This document shows positions 51,901-62,801 of a DNA stretch of 64,000 nucleotides, one piece after another. Source of the DNA: Ciona savignyi (Eukaryota; Chordata; Ascidiacea; Phlebobranchia; Cionidae); the NCBI GenBank assembly GCA_000149265.1, contig CH002344.1:2644357-2708356 (forward strand), in the 5' to 3' direction. Position 1 is the first letter of the stretch, and the number at the start of each line of letters is the position of its first letter. The position numbers and the translations under genes were made by a program. A model generated the notes under the pieces. It ran no database searches. It saw only the letters and a list, made by a program, of their open reading frames with translations, and was not told the DNA's origin.

Positions 51901-54538
51901 CTACTTTGTCCAACGACGTTTTTGAGCAAGTGTTACAAAATATTCCTCGTTCAGGGAAAACCAGTGCCAAGCCATCATCGCATTGCTTGCATCGTATAGT
52001 CATAGTAATTGTTGTTAATGAATAGTGGCCATAGCGACATAGTAGCTTGAAGGCTATAGTCAGTTCAATATATTGCAGGCTGAGGCTGGCAGCGTGTATT
52101 CCATATGAACAACTGAACCCCTTATAACTGACGATTAATACTAAAAAAATCGAATTAAATGTCTACTTCTTAGAATGTAGGCCTACCCCATTCGGCACTA
52201 CATACGTATACAAAATGTAGGGCTCATGACAAACATTTGTTATCCAAAATCGCGTGTGATTATGACACCCCAATTACACGCAACACAGAGGGTCTTAAAA
52301 ATTTCGACACTCACAGAACCGCAGCCCTGCCGAGAAAAGATAAATTGTCTTTCTTCACACTTTAAACCATATGGCTAGTGATTTATTTAGTCACTAGAAA
52401 AATTAATATTGCTTTAGATGCCCTGTTAAATTAAAAAATCTATACCCATCATAAAAAATCCAAAGAAATCATGAAACATTGTAGGGATTCAGTTGTTAGT
52501 CGTTCAGTTGTAAAGAAGTTCAGTCAAAAGGGGTTTAGATGAAAGTGATTCAAGTGTAAGGGTTTATTTGTAGGGGTTTAGTTGGTGGGCTGCAGTTGTA
52601 AAGGGGTTTAGCTGTAAAGGGGTTCAATTGAAAGGGGTTCAGTCGAAAGGGGTTCAGTTGAAAGTGATTCAGGTGTAGGGGGTTCATTTGTAGGGGTTCA
52701 GTTGTAAGTGGTTTAGTTGTAAAGAGGTTCAGTTGAAAGGGGTTCAGTTGTGAAGGGGTTCAGTTGAAAGGGGTTCAGTTGAAAGGGCGTGCAGTTAAAA
52801 GGGGTTCAGTTGAAAGGGGTTCAGTTGTAGGGGTTCAGTTGTAGGAGTTCAGTTGTAGGGGTTCAGTTGTAAGTGGTTCAGTTGTAATGGGGTTCAGTCG
52901 AAAGTGATTCAGGTTTAAGGGGTTCATTTGTAGAGGTTCAGTTGTAACTTGTAAGTGGTTTAGCTGTAAAGAGGTTCAGTTGAAAGTGGTTCCGTTGCAA
53001 GGATTTCTGTTGTAAAAAGGCTCAGTTGTAAGGGGTTCAGTTATAAGGGGTTCAGTTGTAGGGGTTCAGTTGTAAAGGGGTTTAGTTGTGAAGGTGTTTA
53101 GTTGTAAAGTGGTTTAGTTGTAAAGCGGTTTAGTTCTAAAGGGGTTTAGTTGTAAAGGGGTTTAGTTGTAAGGGGTTTAGTTGTAAAGGGGGTTCAGTTG
53201 AAAGTGGGTTAGTTGTAAGGGGTTCAGTTGTAGGGGTTCAGTTGTAAGGGGTTTAGTTGTAGGGGTTCAGTTGTAGGGGTTCAGTTGTAGGGGTTCAGTT
53301 GTAACTTATAAGTGGATCAGTTGTGCAGGGGTTCAGTTAAAAGGGTTCAGTTGTAGAGGGGTTTAGTTGTACAGAGGTTCAATTTTAGGGGTTCAGTTGT
53401 AAAGGGTTCGGTTGACTGGTGACCAGCAACGTGACAATTAGTGATATTGCATTTCGTTTAGTGATTTTGGGAGAAGTTTTAGTGATGTTGGAGAAGGGCA
53501 AGAAACGAGTTTTTTAGACTGTCGCAGATTTAGAACGAAATTGAGGTAAAAACATTTGTTGAGAATTTTTCTTCAATTTCCAAGTTTTTGCGAAATCAGT
53601 TATTCTAATTCTAATCTAATTTGGGAAAAACTGTGTAGCTCTAATTTTAATTCTAATCTAATTTTGAAAAACTGTGAAGCTCCAATTTTAAATCTAATCT
53701 AATTTTAAAAAGCCGAAAAATTTCTAGTTGTCCAAGTCTGGTGTGCAGTGTGCAAACGTCCACACAATCTCCTTTTTATTACTGTTTTACCAAAATCTTA
53801 AACAAACATATGATTCTATCCTAAATCTATTGTGTCTGTCAGCTAAAATATCTATCTACGTAACATAGGGTCGGCTACATAACAAAAAATGTACTGACAG
53901 TAAATTACCCGAGGTCCAGAGGTAGGTTTACAGGTTTGTTGTGAAATTACCCAAGTGTGCAAATACGCAGGGGAAAAAAACTCAAGTGTGCAGCTGCCGT
54001 AATTTCCATACTGGACAGCATCCAAACAGGGGAAAACTAAAAGGAGGGAAAGCGGGAAGACGGAAAGGAGGGAAACTGCATGCTAAAATAAAGATTATGA
54101 CACTAGGGTTAGTTTTAAACATGGGGCTAGAGTTAGGGTTAGTCTTGGGGTTGAGATTAGTGTTTAGGGATGGGTTTAAATTAGTTTCCGTAATTTTAGT
54201 GAGCAGCTTCCCTCCTTTTAGCGTTGCCCATCCAAACGTTATATATTGATACACTTTAACGTATCTACGGTGTAATGTATTTCCCAATTTACTATTTCTG
54301 AAAAAAATTAGTTCTATTTCAAACACGGTTTTCTAGAACTATTGTTGAGACTGGCTCTGCCCCTTAAAACTTATATATTTGGATTTTACAGCTCTTTTTT
54401 AGCCAATATTTTGTTTTTACTGTAATGTGTAAAACTGTAGATTAATTAACTCATCGTTACCTTTATTAAAGAGCAGAGCAGACATGCCCGCATATTCCGC
54501 AAACTTTTAGGAACCGTTTCCATCGACGCGTTTGCCAT
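48776..54538 (-). CDS. SUPT4H1: SPT4 transcription elongation factor (SUPT4H1), complete four-exon gene
   Basis: CDS joined from 54538-54461, 50791-50685, 50008-49953 and 48903-48776: 369 nt, 122 aa plus stop, close to the roughly 117 aa of human SPT4. SPT4 pairs with SPT5 to form DSIF, which controls RNA polymerase II pausing and processivity. Zinc-binding cysteines C19, C22, C36 and C39 are intact (CLLC, CENC). [20 protein letters not shown]-x-KWQRI and [10 protein letters not shown] are all diagnostic. Intron 1 (3.7 kb) holds a 2-kb hAT-type element. A minus-strand AATAAA at 48546-48551 lies about 225 nt past the stop. Confidence 0.97.
48950..49235 (+). repeat. SINE-B, full length, in an SPT4 intron
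   Basis: GTTAGTCTGGTGGATTAGTG, GCGACGCCTTTCAACCGAAA, GGTTGCAGGTTCGAAACTGG (a good B box), then body to CCCATAAACATTAATATCAC and a TATCCTATCCTA tail. A short (GT)n tract lies inside at 49148-49159. Confidence 0.88.
49546..49832. mobile_element. hAT-type MITE, 287 bp
   Basis: Terminal inverted repeats CAGGGGTTCTTAAC are bounded by an exact 8-bp target duplication GTATAAAC (49538-49545 and 49833-49840). The terminal sequence resembles that of vertebrate hAT elements. Interior carries GGGGTAAATT-like inverted motifs. It is in the last SPT4 intron. Confidence 0.92.
49953..50008 (-). CDS. SUPT4H1: SPT4 exon 3
   Basis: Acceptor ttttcttttag, split Gly, [18 protein letters not shown] and a split Lys; donor CGAATAA|GTACGT, phase 1; 56 nt. 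MM-x-P-x-(E/D)-SWV-(A/S)-KWQR matches SPT4. The NGN-contacting part of SPT4 lies here. Confidence 0.95.
50106..50630. repeat. Back-to-back inverted pair of SINE-B copies in an SPT4 intron
   Basis: Minus copy 50106-50395 (GGATAGGATATATTCATGTT to TTGAAAGGCGTCGCACTAAA) meets a plus copy 50396-50630 (GTCGGTTGTGTCCTTGGGCA to GATAAACATGAATATCCTAT). The two share most of the body, so an intron transcript could fold into a long hairpin. Confidence 0.88.
50685..50791 (-). CDS. SUPT4H1: SPT4 exon 2
   Basis: Acceptor gttgattgcag, [20 protein letters not shown], then [15 protein letters not shown] and a split Gly; donor GACGG|GTACAT, phase 2. It carries the second pair of zinc ligands and the most conserved SPT4 block. 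Confidence 0.97.
51195..51265 (+). repeat. SINE-B tail fragment
   Basis: GTGATAACCCCCTTGGTTTT, CCCATTCACGG and CTCCTATCCTATCCTAATGG; the rest of the element is absent. Confidence 0.75.
51758..53740. mobile_element. Non-autonomous hAT-type DNA transposon, 1983 bp
   Basis: Perfect 18-bp terminal inverted repeats (CAGACTTGGACAACTAGA on the left) start with the CAG typical of hAT. They are flanked by an exact 8-bp target duplication GTGTGCAG (51750-51757 and 53741-53748). No transposase is encoded. Inside are subterminal TCTAATTTTAATTCTAATC-like repeats and a long minisatellite. It sits in SPT4 intron 1. Confidence 0.93.
52485..53415. repeat. Minisatellite of GGGGTTCAGTTGTAAA-like units inside the hAT element
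   Basis: Roughly 930 bp of variant 13-18-bp units built on GGTTCAGTTG with spacers such as TAAAGG, AAAGG or TAGG. The order of variants is irregular, as expected from slippage and partial duplication. The strand is strongly G/T rich. No reading frame is kept. Confidence 0.93.
54461..54538 (-). CDS. SUPT4H1: SPT4 exon 1
   Basis: Starts ATG at 54538 in the good context aacc[24 protein letters not shown] then LCSLIK; donor AAG|GTAACG; 26 codons, phase 0. It carries the first two zinc ligands. Too short for ordinary ORF calling and found by matching [17 protein letters not shown] to the SPT4 N-terminus. Confidence 0.95.
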
Positions 54539-54867
54539 GGTTCTACTGTATCAGGATAAATTAAATTAGTTTATAATCTGAATACGAATCATACAAACAA
54601 ATGGTCTGTAAAATTATAAAAAAGGCAGTTACAGAATTTTTACTGGTTAAAAATAACATAAGTTTTTAGTTCATATGCATTACTTATATGAAGGGGAAGT
54701 CCCATAATACAAATGTTAAAACAGATGGGATGTAGTAAATTAACTCTGCTCGCAAGAAAGTATACAAACAAGAAAATATATAGGCAGTAAAAATTTGGTT
54801 AAAATAGAAAAGAAATATGTATACAATAAGATGTATAATTTAATTATCTAAAATGGGATATAATGTA

Positions 54868-55085
54868 TTGTCCGATCGGTTAGTTTAGCGGGTTAAACCC
54901 AGCGGATTAATGGGTTCTACCAAATTGAAGGAACGTGTGAATACAACAAAACACTCTGCAATGGCTCCCGTAAACCGATGGTAGGCGCGAGGTAATCCGA
55001 CGACTGCTCGTGTGTTAACCCACTTGGTTTTCCCATTTACGGGGATGAACATGAATATCCGGGGATAAACATGAATATCCATAAA
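54868..55085 (+). repeat. SINE-B copy lacking part of its head, upstream of SPT4
   Basis: CCGATCGGTTAGTTTAGCGG runs straight into GTTAAACCCAGCGGATTAAT, so the middle of the head is deleted; the body and a doubled GGGGATAAACATGAATATCC-like tail follow. Confidence 0.82.
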
Positions 55086-56079
55086 TCTGACCTGAGTTCT
55101 TCAAGTACTTAGACTACGAATTTACTTCGTCTCGGAAGGTTTCTTAATTGTATCTTATAAACTAATTCAGTAAAACACATACAGTTAAACTGATTGACTG
55201 GGCATGCCTGGGGCAGCGCCCCAGTAGGCGATTTATTTTGGTCCTTATTCCAAAACGCATTTTTGATAAAACAACATGCAAAGACTTTTATACACAAAAC
55301 ATCAGCTTGCCATACGTATGACGTGGGGATATTCCGTTGGCACGCACAGAAAGTGAGGCACAAAGGTTTTTAGAACAGGCGCACACAGCTGTGCAGCGTG
55401 CAATAATGGCTTACTTAAACAATTTAACAACTCTTAATATAATGTGCAACAAATATTACACAAGCCGCTAATGTCACTACAACTTATTAGTCATCTTAAA
55501 ACGGACATAATTGGTTATTTAATGTACAATCGGCCGAAATTTTTCAAAATAACAAAATAACGTTCAAAACAATAAAATAAGGATTAAACAAATTAGTTCA
55601 ACATAAGCCGAGGCTTTGATGTTTAAAATTCAAGTCGGACAATTACATTTTCGAAATCAAGCAATTGATATAAGGTTAGGAAGCCTTCTATATTTAGTCC
55701 ACCACTCCCCGCGTGTTCGCAAATGTTAGAACATCGGGCATAATAGGATATTATAACAGACATATCACTTTGTTCAGTCATCATGTCTGTTTCTTTATCT
55801 GCTACTTACAAAAACCTTCGTGCACAACGTTCAAGTATCTAGACTCTAGAGTATTACACTCGATCGTAAACCACCAGTTACGACAATGCTGCTGCAGGCT
55901 AGGAATGCAAAAGTATTGAAATAAACAAACTAGCACATGGATCCGCAATATTTTTGTATATTTTTATTCCAACAGCATTTTACTACTATAAGTTGGTGGT
56001 AAAGGTATGTTAGATTGTTTGTATTTCGCACAATCTTCCTCTGCGACAGGTAAAACCGAGACAACTTTATATCGATTTT

Positions 56080-56580
56080 ATAGTCTGGTTGATTAGTGTG
56101 TCGCCTTTCAACCAAAGGTTTGTAGGTTCGAAAATGGTCGCTAGCCATTTGGTTGTGTCCTTGGACAAGGCACTTAACATATATAACACACAGCAATAGC
56201 TCAGGTAACCCGACGGTGGGCGTGAGGTGATCTGACGATTGCCCGTGTGTTAACCCCCTTGGTTAGTTTAGTTTAGTTTATTTTTTGTTTCAACGATGAA
56301 AACACGAAGCGGGACTATTGATAAAAATTTGGACGGGAAAAACGGCAAAAACGACAGTCGTAAGAAAACGTCTAAAAAAGAAATATACTATTAAAATTCG
56401 GTATAATTTGACGTGGCCGCTATACCCAAATAAAAAATAAAAAAATTAAAATATTTAAAAAAAAAATTAATTAATTAATTGCTTATAAAATAAAAATTGC
56501 ACTATAACACTAATTCTCTAAGAAAAGTGTGCGGGTTTTCCAATTTACGGGGATAAAGAATGTCCTATACTATTCTAATC
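56080..56580 (+). repeat. SINE-B split by an inserted repeat
   Basis: Head and body at 56080-56265 (CCTTTCAACCAAAGGTTTGT to GTTAACCCCCTTGG), tail at 56528-56580 (GGGTTTTCCAATTTACGGGG). Between them lies a second repeat family member (56262-56445) and A/T-rich DNA. Confidence 0.75.
56262..56445. repeat. Dispersed repeat C, copy 2, inside a SINE-B
   Basis: TTTAGTTTAGTTTATTTTTT, AAACACGAAGCGGGACTATT and ACGGCAAAAACGACAGTCGT. It interrupts the SINE-B at 56080-56580, so it may be mobile. Confidence 0.7.
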
Positions 56581-58672
56581 TATAATTTCCTGGTATTAAT
56601 GCAAAAGTTTTAGTTATTCGATTGAATGACTGAAATCTAAATTGTGTCTTGAATGCTGAATATATATACGACTGGCTCGGTAAGGCTTTTAAATGTCCTA
56701 AATAAGATTTAAGATCTCAGGCGCTATCGTGAAAAGAAGCTAAATCCCTAAAACAGTGCGATTTAGTTTTTAACGGCTTCGCGGAATTGCTCTGGGTTTA
56801 GTTCATAAATTTCTGTTTTTACAAATCTTGGTCATGTTTTCTAGCAATTCTAAAGTTTGTATCGTTTCGATCACTCCCTTTAATACTTTAATTCCGGGGC
56901 GATATAGCATTCCTGTAAAAATCATTATTTAGGAACAAATCTTTATTTTTGGGTTATTTTCCTATACGTAATGTTTTTATTTCTTTTAAGTGGAAAAGCA
57001 GTGGCTAACGCACTAACATTCCAGAAAATATGATTAAAACTGAAGGGTCTGTTTAAGCGCTATGCCTTAAAAAACTACATTTAAAAACAAAAAAATACCG
57101 TTTTGGTTTTAAACGTTTATCACCCAAGACTTTGCTTATTTGATATCTAGACCATGTGTCCAACTCTAACAAATGACAAATTTTCATTGCAATTCCAATA
57201 CCTCTTCTGGTAGATATTAGGGCAAATTGTGCTACTAAAGAGATTAATATCAGTTCCCTAGTCCGTCACTTATTTTACATTTAAAGTTGGTTACTAGTTC
57301 CGGTTTCCTATTACATCATATACTTTAGATGCAATTTAATTACCGGTAACATTTTCATAGTTCATAAATCATTATACAGGTAAAGTCGGTTACCGGTTCC
57401 CTATTGCGTCACGTATTCTGCATCTAGGGATGGTTTCATATTCCATTACTTATTAATAATATTTTATCACTATTTATATTAACATGTTGAATACAATTAT
57501 TTTTTTCGTACCAAAGATCTAAAAGAGCAATTACAGGTACAAATACAAGTTGAAAAACTTAAGAGTGTCCACCTTTTAAGCAGCACTATTTTTACACTAC
57601 GACCCGTGGGTCAAATTTAGCGCGCCAGGTCTTTTATTCTGGCCCTCCGGATGTTATTGACATTTTGCAAGTCTAAATAGCGATATCACAGCTAAATTAT
57701 GATGTTACAGCTACATATTAAATTATGGTGTCACAACTATACTTGTGCATCTCTTGACATAATGGTATATTTTGGTTTTAACCAGAAATATACCATGTTT
57801 CTTAGTTTTATTTTTTTTTCTTAATATTTATAAACTATATGTGAGTAGCGGCTTGATCAGTTTAAGAATGAAATGAATAAGGCATGAATTTCGCTATTCA
57901 CTTCTGTGTGCCCACTAGAGTCATTTTACTCTCGTAACTTTATAATTTGAATGGAAACAGTCTATTACTCGATAGTAGTTTAGTTATCCAAGTCTTAGGT
58001 ATCATCCCTGGAGGGATTGTGTAAAGTTGTGAGGAAATTTTTAGGATAATGGAATCAAAACTGCACGAAAACGTGGACTGCACGCTGTGTATAGATACTC
58101 GTGGAGAGTGTCTGTTACACAAACATTTTTTGTTTTCACATTGGACGTAAATACACGAATTACGTATGCCACGGTGGGAGTGCATATAGAATGTTACACC
58201 TATGATGGCAGTAAGTCTAAGTCATCATGAGTCACAGCCAGCAAAGTAGTGAATATGATAATATAGAGGCAGGATACCAAATATTTATACGTAACGTAGA
58301 ACCATGCCGTGGACTAGCATATACAGCAAAAAACAATTGTAGGCGTAGAGAAACTAGAACCGTGTATTTATGGCATTTGAAGCTTTAATAAACGCCTATT
58401 TGCTATAAATATTAATTTTTAAGTAGGCTGCACATTGCTAGATTGTAAGAGTTCCAATTAGAAATGGAAGCTGTATATGAAGGAGAATGTACAGCCGGTG
58501 TAGGTAGCATACCCGCTGTAGCACAAATAATTTAAATAAACAAGGTAAAAACTAATAAATTAGTGTTGATCCAATTTCAACACAGGTCAGAATAAATAAA
58601 TACTTTTTTGATTGATATGGATGTTAAGCATAATATTGAACGATTTAGGCCGAATGGTTAACGCAATCGAAG
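56508..58672. repeat. Tandem duplication, unit 1 (about 2.17 kb)
   Basis: Begins with a SINE-like tail (tgcgggttttccaatttacg...) and ends with ttaggccgaatggttaacgc plus AATCGAA. Unit 2 follows head to tail with high identity and small indels over the whole length. Non-coding as far as I can see. Confidence 0.92.
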
Positions 58673-60787
58673 ATTTACTAATCCTCGAAGAAAAATGTGC
58701 GGGTTTTCCAATTTACGGGAATAAACATGAGTGTCCTATACTATTCTAATCTATAATTTTCTGGTATCAATGCAAAAGTTTTAGTTATTCGATTGAATGA
58801 CTGAAATCTAAATTGTGTCTTGAATGCTGAATATTTGTACGACTGGCTCGGTAAGGCTTTTAAAAGTCCTAAATAAGATTTAGGATCTCAGGCGCTATCG
58901 TGAAAAGAAACTAAATCCCTAAAACTGCGCGATTTAGTTTTTAACGGCTTCGGGGAATTGCTTTGGGTTTAGTTCGTAAATTTATGTTTTTACAATCTGT
59001 GTCATGTTTTCTAGCAAATCTAAAGTTTGTATCGTTTCGATTACTCCCTTTAATACATTAATTCCGGGGCGATATAGCATTCCTGTAAAAATCATTATTT
59101 AGGAACAAATCTTTATTTTTGGGTTATTTTCCTATACGTAATGTTTTTATTTCTTTTAAGTGGAAAAGCAGTGGCTAACGCACTAACATTCCAGAAAATA
59201 CGATTAAAACTGAAGGGTCTGTTTAAGCGCCATGCCTAAAAAACTACATTTAAAACAAAAAAAGTACCGTTTTGGTTTTAAACGTTTATCACCCAAGACT
59301 TTGCTTATTTGATATCTAGACCATGTGTCCAACTCTAACAAATGACAAATTTTCATTGCAATTCCAATACCTCTTTTGGTAGATATTAGGGCAAATTGTG
59401 GTACTAAAGAGATTAATATCAGTTCCCTAGTCCGTCACTAATTCAACATTTAAAGTTAGTTACTAGTTCCGGTTTCCTATTACATCACTTACTTTAGCTG
59501 CAACTTATTTACCGGTAACATTTTCATAGTTCATAAATCATTCTACAGTTGAAGTCGGTTACCGGTTCCCTATTGCGTCACGTATTCTGCATTTAGGGAT
59601 GGTTTCATATTCCATTACTTATTAATAATATTTCATTACTATTTATATTAACATGTTGAATACAATTATTCTTTTTCGTACCAAAGATCTAAAACATTAA
59701 TTACAGGTACAAATACAAGTTGAAAAACTTAAGAGTGTCCACCTTTTAATCAGCACTATTTTTACACTACGACCGTGGGCCAAATTTAGCGCGCCAGGTC
59801 TTTTATTCTGGCTCTCCGGATGTTTTTGACATTTTGCAAGTCTAAATAGCGATGTCATAGCTAAATTATGATGTTACTGCTACATGATAAATTATGGTGT
59901 CACAACTATACTTGTTTATCTCTTGACGTAATGGTACCATTTGGTTTTAACCAGAAATATACCATGTTTCTTCTTTAATTTTTTTATTAAAAATTTTTTA
60001 AAAAATTTAGTGAAAAACTATATGTGAGTAGCGGCTTGATCAGTGTAAGAATGAAATGAATAAGGCATGAATTTCGCTTTATTCACTTCTGTGTGCCCAC
60101 TAGAGTCATTTTACTCTCGTAACTTTATAATTTGAATGGAAACAGTCTATTACTCGATAGTAGTTAAGTTATCCGAGTCGGGGTATCATCCGCTGGAGGG
60201 AGTCTGTAAAGTTGTGAGGCAATTTTTAGGATAATGGAATTAAAACTGCTAAAAAACGTGGACTGGGCGCTGTGTAGATACTCGTGAAGAGTGTCTGTTA
60301 TAAAAACATTTTTTGTTTTCACATTGGGCGTAAATACACGAATTACGTATGCCACGGTGGGAGTGCATATAGTATGTTACAGTTGTTGCACCTATGATGG
60401 TAGTAGGTCTAAGTCATCATGAGTTATAGCCAGGAAAGTAGTGAATGTGCGTAGGGAAACTATAACCTTATGTTTAAATTTAAGGCTTTTGAAGGTTTAG
60501 TAAACGCCTATTTGCTATATATATTAATATTTGAGTGGGCTGCACATTGCTAGATTGTAAGAGTTCCAATAATAAGTGGTAGGTGTATATAAATGAGTAT
60601 TGTATACAGCCGGTGTAGGTAGCATACCCACTATAACCAAATTTAAATAACCAAGGTAAAACTAATAGATTAGTCATGACCCAATTTAACTCAGGTGAAG
60701 GATGCAGGATAATAAATACTTTTTTGATTGATATATTTATTGAGCATTATATTGAACGATTTAGGCCGAATGGTTAACGCAATCGAA
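58673..60787. repeat. Tandem duplication, unit 2 (about 2.1 kb)
   Basis: Matches unit 1 from tgcgggttttccaatttacg to ttaggccgaatggttaacgc, with scattered substitutions and indels, for example a segment missing near 60.43 kb. It retains the same SINE-like junction, pointing to duplication of a segment bounded by SINE fragments. Confidence 0.92.
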
Positions 60788-61949
60788 TAATAGGAAAAGT
60801 TCTATATACAACCATTAGGCTCAAACATTAGTATTGCTCTAGTTGTACAAGTTAACATTATTAAATCAATAATGCCATCGGATATGGCAATTTAATTAGC
60901 GCTGGATTTACGGAAATACGTATTGCCTACGTTGCTAATACATCTACATAATAAAATCCATACCAAATCAGTGTTCGACATATCAGATGTTGTCAGTGAC
61001 AAACACATACTCACTGACTCAACATTAAAGGCAAAGAGAATGGTATATGTATCTTTCGAGTCTGGATGTTTTTTTTTAGTAAAGGTCCAGGAAAAGTATG
61101 TTTAATGTGGTAGTGACGTCTGGTTCGATGTAGTGACAGAAACCAATTAATCCACCTGTAACCAAGATAATTAAACAAATGCGAAGATGAGTTATAATTA
61201 TGTATTTATACGTTATAAATTTGTTTTTTTTCCCAACTTTAATTTTACAAACACCTGAGGCGACTCCACCCAGTGAACAATGTGGTTTAACCCTTCGTAA
61301 TAACAGAAATAAAGTTAACCAATGAGTTGAACTTTTTAGAGCTGTTAGCTAAAATGTATTAGTTAAGCACTGTCATTTTTTGAGAAAATCACGTGAGAAA
61401 AAAATATATAAGAAAGTGCGTATATAAGAACGATTACTGTTTTTCTCATTTTTGGCCGATATTCTTAGTTTTTAAATATTTTATGACTGAAAACAAGAAT
61501 TCACCTTAAACTTAGAAATATAAAATAAAAAAGCATTAAATAAAACTAAAAATAGATAAAACCGACTCATTATAACATACTGTCACCACATACATAAAAA
61601 TACTGGTCATTCAAATTCGATTTAAATGAAGATAAAATTACAATATGAACCAACATACAATATCCATTTCAACGCGCGTTTTCGTAATTTCCCATATACT
61701 CAACCACACGCAAACAGAAAAGAAGGAAATATCCAATCGATATAAGCTACTGTGTAATAAATATGTTGCGGTTTATTTAGTCGTATTGTCATACAATCAA
61801 TTTTTCATATCTTGATCACACACATATCTCGTCTTTTTTACGTCCAATGTGGGAACAAACAAATGGTTTAATCATGTTAAATATTCTAGAAATATTAGTA
61901 TTCTTTTTAGTTTTTAATTGTTACCAACGTGAATACTTAATTCAGAAAG

Positions 61950-62210
61950 CATGGATATCAAATTTTGAATTGGTAACACGGGAACCAATTAGTTCGTGCT
62001 TGCAGAAACAAGCGTTATACACCTTGTATAATACACACCAAAAGTAATTGGGTAAACTAGACAATTCGTTCATTTGAATAAAAATATAGATATCAAGTTT
62101 GAATTGGTAACTCGGGACCCATTAAATTCAGCTTGCGGAAACAAACGTTTTACACATTGTATAAGTTATACCAAGAGTGATCAGTTAGTTAGGAAATCGA
62201 TCATTTGCGC
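61950..62210. repeat. Direct duplication of about 130 bp upstream of the lectin gene
   Basis: Both copies run GGATATCAAATTTTGAATTG or AGATATCAAGTTTGAATTG, then GGTAAC(A)CGGGA, GCTTGCAGAAACAA or GCTTGCGGAAACAA, and CACCTTGTATAA or CACATTGTATAA. Confidence 0.8.
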
Positions 62211-62590
62211 ATTCTGTAACGTATAGCGTATAGTTAACACGGGTTTTAAAAATAGTGTTGGTTACTCTTTCATAAAAATGAGTTTTAAAATCAGTGGTCG
62301 CACACACGTGGTTAACGCTCTCTAGTTTCTATATACATATAGATTGTGTGTCACGATATTTAAAGACGGAACAACCTCATGGATGCTTGTTTATGTTTAA
62401 AATAGAAACTAGTGTGACAGGTGAATATTAATCATTCACGTTTTAATAGATTTTATTTATTTTACTCCGAAAAAATATTTTCCAAAAAATGGTTCGAGTT
62501 TAATTAACGACCATTGAAAATTAAGTGTCTGGAAATGTGGGCATGTAGCCGGTTTTATGGTTATTATTGGGATCTGTCGCTTTAGCTGCA

Positions 62591-62801
62591 ATGAAATTGT
62601 GCTTGGTTATTTTGTTATGTTGTGCGTCTGCAACCGCTCCTTGGATAATACATGGGAATTACGAGTATTTCGTTGGGTCGCAAAAGGGAAAATTCGAAGA
62701 CGCTGAACGCAAGTGTCTCTTCCAACAAGCTTCAGTGGCTGTAATTAAAACGAGTGACGTACAAGCCTTCCTAGTCAAGAAGTTAAACGTTTTAACCACA
62801 G
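62591..62801 (+). CDS. Lectin exon 1: signal peptide and start of lectin domain
   Basis: ATG at 62591 precedes a hydrophobic core (LCLVILLCCASATA) followed directly by the lectin domain. An upstream in-frame extension to 62567 uses no ATG and was not chosen. 70 codons plus one base; donor ACAG|GTATTG, phase 1. W18 and the YEYF region fit the first strand, and AE-x-KC has the helix 1 cysteine. Confidence 0.88.

Larger units (their letters stand above)
54539..62590. other. Intergenic DNA between SPT4 and the lectin gene
   Basis: SPT4 and the lectin gene are divergent, so both promoters should be near the ends of this 8-kb AT-rich stretch. It holds a SINE at 54868-55085, a disrupted SINE at 56080-56580, a tandem 2.1-kb duplication (56508-60787) and a 130-bp direct repeat near 61.95-62.21 kb. 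I see no coding exon. Small reading frames repeated in the two duplication units (57940-58185 and 60164-60355, minus) are in different frames and look non-coding. Confidence 0.6.

Noticed and set aside
52485..53415. CRISPR-like array
   Set aside because: Units are short, variable and without unique spacers, in an animal genome inside a transposon; it is a minisatellite.
57940..60355. Similar minus-strand peptides in the two duplication units (57940-58185 and 60164-60355)
   Set aside because: The frame is not kept between units and no splice signals or domain were found; the likeness reflects DNA duplication.
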